NCBI GenBank assembly: GCA_038521345.1
Contig: JBCBKU010000007.1
Span: 56,808-120,807 of the forward strand
Source of the DNA: JBCBKU01 sp038521345
Lineage (GTDB): Bacteria > Pseudomonadota > Alphaproteobacteria > Rhodobacterales > Rhodobacteraceae
Direction: 5' to 3'
DNA length: 64,000 bases
In this document: positions 26,073 to 33,809 of the stretch, piece by piece
Numbering within the stretch: position 1 is the first letter of the stretch
How the letters are laid out: each line of letters begins with the position of its first letter
The notes under the pieces: model-generated
The model's input: the letters and a program-made list of their open reading frames with translations, nothing else
Told to the model about the DNA's origin: nothing
Databases searched by the model: none
Translations under genes and position numbers: made by a program

Positions 26073-27062
26073 ATGCAGGGATTTGACGACCAGTTCCGCG
26101 ATTTTCCCGACTACATTCTGAAGATCACACGCGAGATCTGGGAAGACCGCGGGCTCGACACGCTGCACCGCTACTACGCGCCGGACATCGTCGTGCGGTC
26201 ACCGGCTTCGGTCGTCGTAGGCAATCGAGATGTTATCGGGGCCACGATGGCGACGCTGGCCGAGTTTCCCGACCGCCAGCTTCTGGGCGAGGACGTGATC
26301 TGGTCCGGCACACCCGAGACCGGCATGCTCTCGTCGCATCGGATCATTTCGACCGCGACGCATCTTGGCGACGGTGTCTATGGGTCCGCGTCCCGTGCGA
26401 CGCTTCGCTACCGGATCATCGCCGATTGCCATGCGATCGCGAACCAGATCAACGACGAGTGGCTGATCCGGGACCAGGGGGCCATCGTCCGCCAACTGGG
26501 CTGGGCGCCGGACGAGTATGCCCGGGATCTGATCGCCCGTGAGGGTGGTCCCGACAAGGCGACGCCCCCCCTGACCCCTGCGACGGACAAGCCCGGCCCC
26601 TATCGCGGGCGCGGCAACGACGACGCCTGGGGCGCGCGGTATGCCGATCTTCTGACCCGGATCATGGGCGCGGATATCGCAGCCATTCGCCGCGACTACG
26701 ACAGGGCGGCCCAGCTTGAGCATCCGGGCGGCGTCACCACCCATGGCTGGGATGGTGCCGAGCGGTTCTGGATGGGCCTGCGAGCCGCGTTCCCGTCGGC
26801 CAAGTTCGAGATCCATCACGTGATCGGCCGCGCCGACCCGACACTGCCTCCAAGGGCTGCTCTGCGATGGTCGCTTCACGGCCGCCACGAAGGCTGGGGG
26901 CAGTTCGGGCGGCCAACCGGGGCCGAGGTCCATGTGATGGGGATTTCTCATGCCGAGTTCGGCTCGCTGGGTGCCGGCGAGCCCCGCCTGCGCCGGGAAT
27001 GGGTGTTGTTCGACGAAACAGCGATCTGGAAGCAGATCGTTCTGGCAACAGGACAGCTCTGA
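26073..27062 (+). CDS. Tandem SnoaL/NTF2-fold protein (paralogue 5, divergent)
   Basis: 329 residues with two SnoaL-like domains. The first is close to the SnoaL 'ester cyclase' pattern (HRYYAPDIVVRSPASVVVG, then DRQLLGEDVIWSG, about 30-75). The second covers about 180-325. Unlike the other paralogues, the C-terminus reads RREWVLFDETAIWKQI rather than the ENW...DLF signature, so this copy is a distinct subfamily. GAAGGATG precedes the ATG. Confidence 0.82.
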   Translation: MQGFDDQFRDFPDYILKITREIWEDRGLDTLHRYYAPDIVVRSPASVVVGNRDVIGATMATLAEFPDRQLLGEDVIWSGTPETGMLSSHRIISTATHLGDGVYGSASRATLRYRIIADCHAIANQINDEWLIRDQGAIVRQLGWAPDEYARDLIAREGGPDKATPPLTPATDKPGPYRGRGNDDAWGARYADLLTRIMGADIAAIRRDYDRAAQLEHPGGVTTHGWDGAERFWMGLRAAFPSAKFEIHHVIGRADPTLPPRAALRWSLHGRHEGWGQFGRPTGAEVHVMGISHAEFGSLGAGEPRLRREWVLFDETAIWKQIVLATGQL

Positions 27063-27682
27063 TGGATAGCTTCGGCCATCTCATGTTCCGGGGTTCGGTC
27101 CAGGCCGAACAGGAGAAGCGTGGGTCGGCGGAAACCTATGCGCGTCTTGCCGACCGCCCCGTGCCACAAGAGATCGGACCGGACGAACGCGGCTTCATCG
27201 AAACGCGGGACAGCTTCTACATCGCATCGACGTCGGAAGGCGGCTGGCCCTACGTCCAGCACCGGGGCGGGTCCGCGGGTTTCCTACAGGTCACGGGCCC
27301 GGCCACCCTCGCCTTCGCCGATTACCGCGGCAATCGCCAGTTCGTCACAACCGGACATGTGGCCGCGGACGACCGGGTCGCGCTCTTTCTGATGGACTAT
27401 CCGCGTCGGGCGCGCCTGAAGATCCTCGGACACGCCAAAATCGTCGAGGCTGCCGAGGAGCCGGACCTTGCGCGCGACCTGACCCGCGACGGCGACCCGG
27501 CCGCCGAGCGTCTGGTGACCATCGACGTCGCGGCACTGGACTGGAACTGCCCGAAATACATTACGCCACGCTTTACCGAGGCCGAGATCCAGGCCCTGAT
27601 CGGCCCGCGACTGGCCGAGATCGAAGCCGAAAACGCGGCCCTGCGCGCGCGCCTAAACGCCCTGACCGAAGGCCCACCATGA
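27062..27682 (+). CDS. Pyridoxamine-5-phosphate-oxidase-like flavin split-barrel protein
   Basis: 206 residues from ATG 27062 (TGATG overlap). The split-barrel core is recognisable: FYIASTSEGGWPYVQHRGG (about 58-76), GFLQV, FADYRGNRQFVTTGHV and RARLKILGHA. Such proteins bind FMN or F420 and reduce or sense small molecules. The last 25 residues form a short Ala/Glu/Leu-rich helix (RLAEIEAENAALRARL). The pyridoxamine-phosphate-binding residues of true PdxH are not evident. Confidence 0.88.
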   Translation: MDSFGHLMFRGSVQAEQEKRGSAETYARLADRPVPQEIGPDERGFIETRDSFYIASTSEGGWPYVQHRGGSAGFLQVTGPATLAFADYRGNRQFVTTGHVAADDRVALFLMDYPRRARLKILGHAKIVEAAEEPDLARDLTRDGDPAAERLVTIDVAALDWNCPKYITPRFTEAEIQALIGPRLAEIEAENAALRARLNALTEGPP

Positions 27683-27754
27683 CAGGTTCGGTCAACGCCT
27701 TCACCCACAGCCATCCGGACGGATTTGAATCATTCGTCAACGCTCGCTTCATCT

Positions 27755-27781
27755 CGGTTTGCGAAGCCTTTCTGCAAACCG
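27755..27781. repeat. Inverted repeat in a 182-bp non-coding gap
   Basis: CGGTTTGC (27755-27762) and GCAAACCG (27774-27781) are perfect 8-bp reverse complements with an 11-base spacer. They sit between the flavin-protein stop and the likely ATG at 27865. The gap can be read as an N-terminal extension of the next gene, but its translation (Arg-rich, low complexity) does not look like protein. Confidence 0.4.
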
Positions 27782-27864
27782 ACTCGCGGCGAAGCCGGGG
27801 CCCGTCACGCAGGAGGCGGGAAGCGGTCCGCCGTGACCCGTGTCCACAGCGCCAAGAGAGCCGG

Positions 27865-28509
27865 ATGACCCTTAGGCTGCACATATTCGATCGGGGCGAC
27901 ACGTTCTCCGCCCAGCATGACGAAATTCGCAACGCCATCGGCGAGGCCATCGATTTCGTCGAGGATCGCGTGAAACTCGACAATGTCGATGTGATAGCAT
28001 TCTCGAAGGAATTCGGGGCCGATCCCGAGCTCTGGACGATGGCGGCAAGCCCCAACACGGTCCTTCTGGGGATCGATGCTGCCGGCGCCAGTTCGGACAC
28101 CCTGCATTCCGCCCTGAAACAGACCACGATCTTTCATCTTCACCAGTGTTTCCGCCTACGACGGGTGCGGACATGGAGTGTGGGGGATGCATTGATCTTC
28201 GAAGGGCTCGCCCCGCTCGCCGCGACCGAAGCGGTGGGAGAACCGTTCCGGTCGCGCATCTCGAAAGAGGCGATCCGCGACGCGGCAAACCGGATCCACG
28301 ATGCAAGCGACGCGCACAGGAAATGGCTCTATGCACGAGAGAAGACCGCGCATGGCCCGGCCCATACCCGCGCCGCGCTGATCGGCGCCGCGCTGTCGCG
28401 TGACGCAATGGAACGGTTGGGCCTCGACGCCTGGGCCGCCGCACGTCTGCCCACCAAGTACATTCTCGATTCCGTCCTTCCCAGTCCAACAGAAGAGCCA
28501 AAGCCATGA
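27865..28509 (+). CDS. DUF2268-like protein with degenerate protease motif
   Basis: 214 residues from ATG 27865 (AAGAGAG upstream); a start at 27679 would add 62 unlikely residues. The layout resembles DUF2268 predicted zinc proteases: a strand (NTVLLGIDA), the active-site helix, GDALIFEGLAPLAA with the conserved Glu, HRKWLYAR, and a C-terminal helix pair. The HExxH zinc motif is FHLHQCFRLR here: Glu is Leu and the second His is Cys. If the homology is right it cannot be a standard zinc protease. Assignment is by eye and moderate. Confidence 0.6.
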   Translation: MTLRLHIFDRGDTFSAQHDEIRNAIGEAIDFVEDRVKLDNVDVIAFSKEFGADPELWTMAASPNTVLLGIDAAGASSDTLHSALKQTTIFHLHQCFRLRRVRTWSVGDALIFEGLAPLAATEAVGEPFRSRISKEAIRDAANRIHDASDAHRKWLYAREKTAHGPAHTRAALIGAALSRDAMERLGLDAWAAARLPTKYILDSVLPSPTEEPKP

Positions 28510-29519
28510 CCGCGACTGACACCGCCCCCAAGACCCACGCTTCTCACGCGTCGCCGCCACCTGCCGCCCGCCCGACGATTGTCCGCTACGGCGAATTGAT
28601 GCCTTGCAAGACTGCCTTTATCGACGCGCATACGCCGGGCAGCGACCAGAAGGAGAACTTCACCATCATCGGTGGCGGGGTTTCGGAAGCCGCCGACCAG
28701 CATGTCCACATCTCGGAGCAGATCGGCTTCAACATCGGCGCCGCGGGCCAGCCGCCCCGGTGCCGGAACTCGCTGCATTCCCACCGCACGGCTGAAGTGT
28801 TCTTCGTGCTCTCGGGCCGCTGGCGCTTTTTCTGGGGACGTTGGGGCGATGCGGGTGAAGTGGTTCTTGAGAAGGGCGATATCTTCGATATCCCCACCGG
28901 CATCTTCCGCGGGTTCGAGAATATCGGCGAAGACTACGGGATGATCATGGCCATTCTCGGCGGCGACGACGCGGGTGGCGGCGTGATCTGGGCTCCGCAG
29001 GTCATCGAAGAGGCGCAGGCCCATGGTCTGGTCCTCTCCCAGAAGGGCCGCCTCTACGATACCAAGCGGGGTCAGGCCTTGCCGGCGGACGAGGCTCCGA
29101 TGCCCCTTCTGACCGACGACGAACTCAAGGCATTTCCAGAACCTGCACCCATGGACGTCGTCGGCGGATACGTTCGCCGGTATTGGGACATGGTGGCGAT
29201 GGCGCAATCCGGAACGCCCGCCAAGGTCATCGGCGAGACCGGCATCATCCGCGACAAGCCCGGATTCGAGGTCGAGCTTTGGACGCGCGCCTCGGCACCC
29301 GAGACGGCCCATAGCCACGAACACCCCGCCGTTCTGATGCCGGTGACCGGTCACTGGAAACTGACGACGGAGGCGGGAACCGATTGGCTGGCGCCGGGCG
29401 ACACCGTTCTGATCCCTGCGGGTCTGTCGCATACGGTCCTGCCTTCGATGTCGGGTGATGCGTCCCTCTATCATATCGTCGCGACGGATGATCCCGCTGG
29501 CGCCACATGGACATCGTGA
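28506..29519 (+). CDS. Bicupin-domain protein
   Basis: 337 residues with two cupin barrels. The first (about 75-170) contains LHSHRTAEVFFVLSG and GDIFDIPTGIFRGFEN; the second (about 245-325) contains AHSHEHPAVLMPVTGHW and GDTVLIPAGLSHTV. Metal-binding His residues appear in both. Bicupins include dioxygenases, isomerases and sensors. The gene overlaps the preceding one by ATGA. The substrate is presumably the same as that of the SnoaL/GMC enzymes. Confidence 0.88.
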   Translation: MTATDTAPKTHASHASPPPAARPTIVRYGELMPCKTAFIDAHTPGSDQKENFTIIGGGVSEAADQHVHISEQIGFNIGAAGQPPRCRNSLHSHRTAEVFFVLSGRWRFFWGRWGDAGEVVLEKGDIFDIPTGIFRGFENIGEDYGMIMAILGGDDAGGGVIWAPQVIEEAQAHGLVLSQKGRLYDTKRGQALPADEAPMPLLTDDELKAFPEPAPMDVVGGYVRRYWDMVAMAQSGTPAKVIGETGIIRDKPGFEVELWTRASAPETAHSHEHPAVLMPVTGHWKLTTEAGTDWLAPGDTVLIPAGLSHTVLPSMSGDASLYHIVATDDPAGATWTS

Positions 29520-29520
29520 G

Positions 29521-30570
29521 GTGAGCCCGCCGGCAACGCCCCTTGTCTTCGACGGCCACAACGACGCGCTTCTCTGGTTGTGGAAGGCGGGGGCCAAGAC
29601 GGCCGCGGCCCAGTTCCAGTCGAAAGAGACCGGTCATCTTGACCTCCGCCGCGCGCAGGCGGGCGGGTTTGCCGGGGGGCTTTTTGCGCTCTTTGCGCCG
29701 CCCGAGGGCATGTTCAAAATGCCCGATTTCTCGCCGCCCTATGACGAACCCCTGCCAGAGGTCGTACCCGAGGACCGCGCACTGCGTGCCATTACCGCAC
29801 AGGCCGGGATCCTCCTGTCCCTCGACCGGGCCGGACTGCTGCGCCTTTGCCGAACGGTAACCGAGATCGAGGCCGCGATGGCCGATGGGAAGATCGCGGC
29901 GGTCATGCATATGGAGGGCGCCGAGGCCATCGGCCCGGACCTGACCGCGCTCGACGTCCTTTATGCGGCCGGCCTTCGGTCGCTGGGTCCGGTCTGGAGC
30001 CGCCCGACAATCTTCGGGCATGGCGTTCCGTTCCGCTTTCCGTCCGATCCGGATATCGGCCCAGGGCTGACCGAGGCGGGCAAGGCACTTGTGGCGCGGT
30101 GCGGCGCGCTGGGCATCGTGGTCGATACAAGCCACCTGAACCTGAAGGGGTTCTGGGATGTCGCCGAGGCCGGGTTGCCGCTGGTGGCCACCCATTCAAA
30201 TGCCCATGCCATTTCTCCCGGTGCCCGAAACCTGACCGACGACCAGTTGCGCGCCATCGGCGAGACAAAAGGCATGGTGGGGCTCAATTTCGGCACGATG
30301 TTTCTGAACGAAGATGGCCGCGCCGCGCGCGACCGCGGCCTTGACATCCTGCTTCGCCATCTTGACCACATGCTCGACCGCGCAGGCGAGGCTCATGTGG
30401 GGTTGGGATCGGATTTCGACGGCGCACCCGTCCCGAAAGAGCTGGCATCAGCCGCCGAACTGGGCGCACTGCGCACTGCCATGGCCGATCACGGATATGG
30501 CGCAGACTTGATAGAACGGATCTGCCACGGCAACTGGCTTGCCTTCCTGCGCAGAACCTGGGGGAACTGA
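29521..30570 (+). CDS. Membrane dipeptidase (renal dipeptidase) family zinc hydrolase
   Basis: 349 residues from GTG 29521, one base after the cupin stop; ATG 29488 is an alternative. The binuclear metal site of peptidase family M19 is visible: DGHNDA (His, Asp) at the N-terminus, MEGAEAI (bridging Glu, about 125), DTSHLN, THSNAHA (His pair) with the downstream Arg, and GLGSDFDG (Asp). No signal peptide is seen, so it acts in the cytoplasm. The family cleaves dipeptides including D-amino-acid and cysteinyl-glycine bonds and some beta-lactams. Confidence 0.9.
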   Translation: MSPPATPLVFDGHNDALLWLWKAGAKTAAAQFQSKETGHLDLRRAQAGGFAGGLFALFAPPEGMFKMPDFSPPYDEPLPEVVPEDRALRAITAQAGILLSLDRAGLLRLCRTVTEIEAAMADGKIAAVMHMEGAEAIGPDLTALDVLYAAGLRSLGPVWSRPTIFGHGVPFRFPSDPDIGPGLTEAGKALVARCGALGIVVDTSHLNLKGFWDVAEAGLPLVATHSNAHAISPGARNLTDDQLRAIGETKGMVGLNFGTMFLNEDGRAARDRGLDILLRHLDHMLDRAGEAHVGLGSDFDGAPVPKELASAAELGALRTAMADHGYGADLIERICHGNWLAFLRRTWGN

Positions 30571-30581
30571 GGGAGACCACC

Positions 30582-31703
30582 ATGACCATCGTCACCACCC
30601 ATGTGGGCAGCCTGCCCAGAACACAAGAGGTCGTGGACTTCATCTTCGCGCGGGAACGGGAAGAGGCATATGACCTCTCCGCGTTCGACGCGGCCATGGC
30701 GGCGGCCGTATCGGACACCGTCAAGAAACAGGTGGATGCCGGAATCGACATTGTCAGCGATGGCGAGACCTCGAAAATCTCTTATGCGACCTACGTCAAG
30801 GATCGCTATACCGGCTTCTCCGGCGACAGCCCGCGCAATGCGCCCGCGGATCTGAAAATGTTCCCGTCCTTTCTCGAACGGCTGGCCAATGACGGCGGCA
30901 CCCCAAAATACGCCCGGCCCATGTGCACCGGCGCGGTCCAGTCCAAGGGCCAGGGCGAATTAATGAAGGACATCAACAACCTGAAGGCTGCGATGGCGGA
31001 CCACGGGGCCACGCGCGGCTTCATGAACGCGGCCTCACCCGGAGTGATCTCGCTCTTTCTGCAGAACGATTACTACCCGAACCGCGAGGCCTATCTTGCC
31101 GCGCTCGCCGACGCGATGAAGGACGAATACGAGACCATCGTGGCGGCGGGTCTGGATCTTCAGCTGGATTGTCCGGATCTGGCCCTGTCGCGCCACATGC
31201 TGTTCACTGACCTTTCGGACGACGAGTTCGTGGGCGTCGCGCAGATGCATGTGGACGCCCTGAACCACGCGCTGCGCGACGTGCCCGAGGACCGGGTGCG
31301 CGTCCATATCTGCTGGGGCAACTACGAAGGGCCCCATGTTTGCGATGTGCCGATGGACACCATGTTCACGACGCTCATGTCCACCAAGGCCCGTTACGTT
31401 CTTTTTGAGACATCCAACCCGCGCCACGCCCATGAATGGACGGTGTTCCGGGACCGCAAATCGGAGATCCCCGACGACAAGGTGCTGGTTCCCGGCGTGG
31501 TCGACACAACCACGAATTTTGTCGAACACCCCGAGGTCGTGCGCCAGCGTATCGAACGGTTCACCGACATTGTCGGCGCCGACCGTGTGATCGCGGGATC
31601 CGATTGCGGGTTCGGAACCTTCGCCGGATTCGGTGCGGTCGATCCCGGCATTGCCTACGCGAAACTCGCGACATTGTCCGAGGGGGCCAAACGCGCCGCA
31701 TGA
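30582..31703 (+). CDS. Cobalamin-independent methionine synthase C-terminal-domain (MetE-like) methyltransferase
   Basis: 373 residues corresponding to the catalytic C-terminal barrel of MetE without its N-terminal half. The start reads TTHVGSLPR and the zinc ligands are conserved: HIC (about 246-248), FETSN (Glu) and SDCGFGT (Cys). Zinc-activated thiolates in this family attack methyl groups or epoxides (MetE, MtaA-like, epoxyalkane:CoM transferase). With the SAM methyltransferase upstream it suggests that a methyl group or C1 unit is moved in this pathway. GGGAGACC precedes the ATG. Confidence 0.9.
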   Translation: MTIVTTHVGSLPRTQEVVDFIFAREREEAYDLSAFDAAMAAAVSDTVKKQVDAGIDIVSDGETSKISYATYVKDRYTGFSGDSPRNAPADLKMFPSFLERLANDGGTPKYARPMCTGAVQSKGQGELMKDINNLKAAMADHGATRGFMNAASPGVISLFLQNDYYPNREAYLAALADAMKDEYETIVAAGLDLQLDCPDLALSRHMLFTDLSDDEFVGVAQMHVDALNHALRDVPEDRVRVHICWGNYEGPHVCDVPMDTMFTTLMSTKARYVLFETSNPRHAHEWTVFRDRKSEIPDDKVLVPGVVDTTTNFVEHPEVVRQRIERFTDIVGADRVIAGSDCGFGTFAGFGAVDPGIAYAKLATLSEGAKRAA

Positions 31704-32401
31704 TCCCGCTTGTCCTACTTCCGGGGATGATGTGCGACGCACGCCTCTTCGCACCGCAGATCGCGGCGTTGTCGCCGCGCCTTCCGGTCATGCACATGCC
31801 GATGACCGGACACGACACGGTCGAGGCGCTGGCCGGCGACATTCTGGCCCACGCGCCGCCCTGTTTCGCGCTGGCCGGTCTCTCGATGGGCGGGATCGTG
31901 GCGATGGAGGTCGTCCGGCAAGCCTCCGGGCGCGTCGATCGGCTTGCACTGCTCGATACGAACCCGTTGGCCGAGAAACCCGAAATCCAGGCACGGCGCG
32001 GTCCGCAGATCGAAGCCGCAGTTGCGGGCGAGCTGGCCCGGGTCATGCGCGACGAGATGAAACCGCACTACCTTACCGACGGACCGAAGAAAAACGAGAT
32101 CCTCGATCTTTGCATGGACATGGCCGTTGGGCTGGGCCCACAGGTTTTTGCCGATCAATCGCACGCGTTGATGCAGCGCCCCAATCAAACGGACACCCTG
32201 CGCGCCTACGACGCGCCGTCGCTTGTTCTTTGCGGGCGCGATGATGCGCTATGTCCCGTGCACCGGCACGAGCTGATGCACCAACTGCTGCCGCAAAGCA
32301 CGCTCACGATTGTAGAAGAGGCCGGCCATTTGCCGACCCTCGAACAGCCGGAGATGGTGACCGACGCGCTATTGGCGTGGCTCGACCCGGCCCGGACCTA
32401 G
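31700..32401 (+). CDS. Alpha/beta hydrolase
   Basis: 233 residues from ATG 31700 (ATGA overlap). Catalytic triad: nucleophile Ser in GLSMGG (about 64-69), Asp in CGRDDALCP and His in EEAGHLPTLEQP. The N-terminus PLVLLPGMMCDARLF carries the oxyanion-hole region. It is a small esterase/thioesterase-type enzyme and the last gene of the region B series. Its TAG overlaps the antisense TAG of the DUF1127 gene (CTAG at 32398-32401). Confidence 0.9.
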   Translation: MIPLVLLPGMMCDARLFAPQIAALSPRLPVMHMPMTGHDTVEALAGDILAHAPPCFALAGLSMGGIVAMEVVRQASGRVDRLALLDTNPLAEKPEIQARRGPQIEAAVAGELARVMRDEMKPHYLTDGPKKNEILDLCMDMAVGLGPQVFADQSHALMQRPNQTDTLRAYDAPSLVLCGRDDALCPVHRHELMHQLLPQSTLTIVEEAGHLPTLEQPEMVTDALLAWLDPART

Positions 32402-32574
32402 ACCACCTGCGCCGCGGCCTCGCGGGCGATGCGGTCGATATCGACGGGGGACAGCCCCAGATCATTGAGCTCCGACGACGTCATCGCGCCAAGCTCTTGA
32501 CGAACCTGTTTGGCCGCACTCCGGCGGCGGCGAAAAAGCGCAAGCGCGGCATGGGTAGAGGAAAACGGGGTCAT
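32398..32574 (-). CDS. DUF1127 small protein
   Basis: 58 residues. The C-terminal DUF1127 core is visible: RQELGAMTSSELNDLGLSPVDIDRIARE. DUF1127 proteins are short, basic and often RNA-binding regulators of small-RNA or phosphate/carbon responses in alphaproteobacteria. I chose the ATG at 32574, with AGGA 8 bases upstream; two closely spaced in-frame ATGs at 32580/32583 are alternatives. It is transcribed convergently with the hydrolase, the stop codons overlapping. Confidence 0.8.
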   Translation of the reverse strand: MTPFSSTHAALALFRRRRSAAKQVRQELGAMTSSELNDLGLSPVDIDRIAREAAAQVV

Positions 32575-32713
32575 CGGCATCATCCTGACATTGGGCGCCG
32601 GAACCGTCCGGCGGCATTGCGCCTTAAATACGCCGGACACGCACGGGTACAATTCTCAACGATGCAAGTCTGCCATGCGGTTCGGGAAAGCCGGAGACGG
32701 GCGGGATGTGCCA

Positions 32714-32729
32714 CTGCAACCGATTGCAA
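32714..32729. promoter_or_regulatory. LacI-type operator upstream of the inositol regulator gene
   Basis: CTGCAACCGATTGCAA matches the iol palindrome TTGCAACCGGTTGCAA (37024-37039) at 14 of 16 positions and lies about 80 bases upstream of the LacI gene at 32811. It is a likely autoregulation site for the same regulator. Confidence 0.55.
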
Positions 32730-32810
32730 ACACGTCAGGAACCGTCCAGTTTCACTATCAGATGCCGCCAGAACGCCGGCGGCAGGCGTTGCGAAGGACC
32801 TGACAAGCCG

Positions 32811-33809
32811 ATGTCGATCACCATGAAGGACGTGGCGGAACGGGCGGGCGTGTCCCGCTCTGCGGTTTCGCGCACCTTCACCGAAGGGGCGTCGGTCTCG
32901 GTAACGACGCGCGCCAAGGTGGAACAGGCGGCTGCCGAACTGGGCTACAGTCCCAATGCGCTGGCCTCGAGCCTGACCACCGGACGCACCAAGCTCATCG
33001 GCCTGATCTCAAGCAACTTCCTGAACCCGATCTTCCTCGAAGTGTTCGATCTCTTCACCCGCGGCCTGCAGGATCGGGGCCTGCGCCCGCTGTTGGTAAA
33101 CCTGAGCGATGAAACCGATCCCGAAAATTCGGTCCGGATGCTTCGCCAGTATTCGGTGGACGGGGTTCTTGTCGCGTCATCAACGCTTGCACCCAGCTTC
33201 GCCGAGGCCTTCATGGAAGCTGGCGTGCCCGTGGTTCATGCGTTCGGGCGCTACGCGACCAACCCCAAGACCCATGTCGTCGGCATCGACAACGTTGCCT
33301 GCGGACGGATGGCGGCAGAGACACTGATCGCCCGTGGATATCGGCGGGTCGGCTTTTTGGGGGGGCCCGAGACCGCCACATCCACCCAGGATCGTGCCAT
33401 CGGATTCTTCGACACACTGGCCACGCGACCCGATATTGCGACCAAGGTCACCTATGCGACGACCTATTCGTTCGAGGCCGGGCGGGTCGAAATGACGAAA
33501 GAACTGCTGGCCGACCCTGCCGAGGCTTATTTCTGCGGGGATGACGTGATCGGGATCGGCGCGCTCAGCGCGGTCCAGAGCGCGGGACTCACCGTGCCGA
33601 ATGACGTGGGTCTTATCGGGCTCAACGACATGGAAATGGCGGGCTGGGCCAACATCAACCTGACAACGATCCGCCAGCCCGTCCCCGAGATCATTGAAGC
33701 CGCCGTCGACCTCGTCGTTGACACGATCGCGGAGCCGGGCGCCCCGCCCGCGACCCGGCTCTTCCCGTGCGAAATCATCGAGCGCGGAACGCTGCGCGCG
33801 ATCTCTTAG
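32811..33809 (+). CDS. LacI-family regulator, probable inositol-operon regulator
   Basis: 332 residues. Helix-turn-helix MKDVAERAGVSRSAVSRTF (about 5-23) and hinge helix NALASSLTTGRT are standard, followed by the effector-binding domain with VGLIGLNDMEMAGW near the C-terminus. ATG 32811 is preferred, with ATG 32823 possible. It is convergent with the iol-type leftward operon, overlapping its last gene by 4 bases. An operator-like site lies upstream, with a perfect copy between the two iol operons, so repression of all three units by this protein is a sensible inference. Confidence 0.9.
   Translation: MSITMKDVAERAGVSRSAVSRTFTEGASVSVTTRAKVEQAAAELGYSPNALASSLTTGRTKLIGLISSNFLNPIFLEVFDLFTRGLQDRGLRPLLVNLSDETDPENSVRMLRQYSVDGVLVASSTLAPSFAEAFMEAGVPVVHAFGRYATNPKTHVVGIDNVACGRMAAETLIARGYRRVGFLGGPETATSTQDRAIGFFDTLATRPDIATKVTYATTYSFEAGRVEMTKELLADPAEAYFCGDDVIGIGALSAVQSAGLTVPNDVGLIGLNDMEMAGWANINLTTIRQPVPEIIEAAVDLVVDTIAEPGAPPATRLFPCEIIERGTLRAIS

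Noticed and set aside
27679..27864. Upstream ATG 27679 as start of the DUF2268-like gene
   Set aside because: The extra 62 residues are Arg-rich and featureless, the stretch contains an inverted repeat, and ATG 27865 has a good ribosome site.
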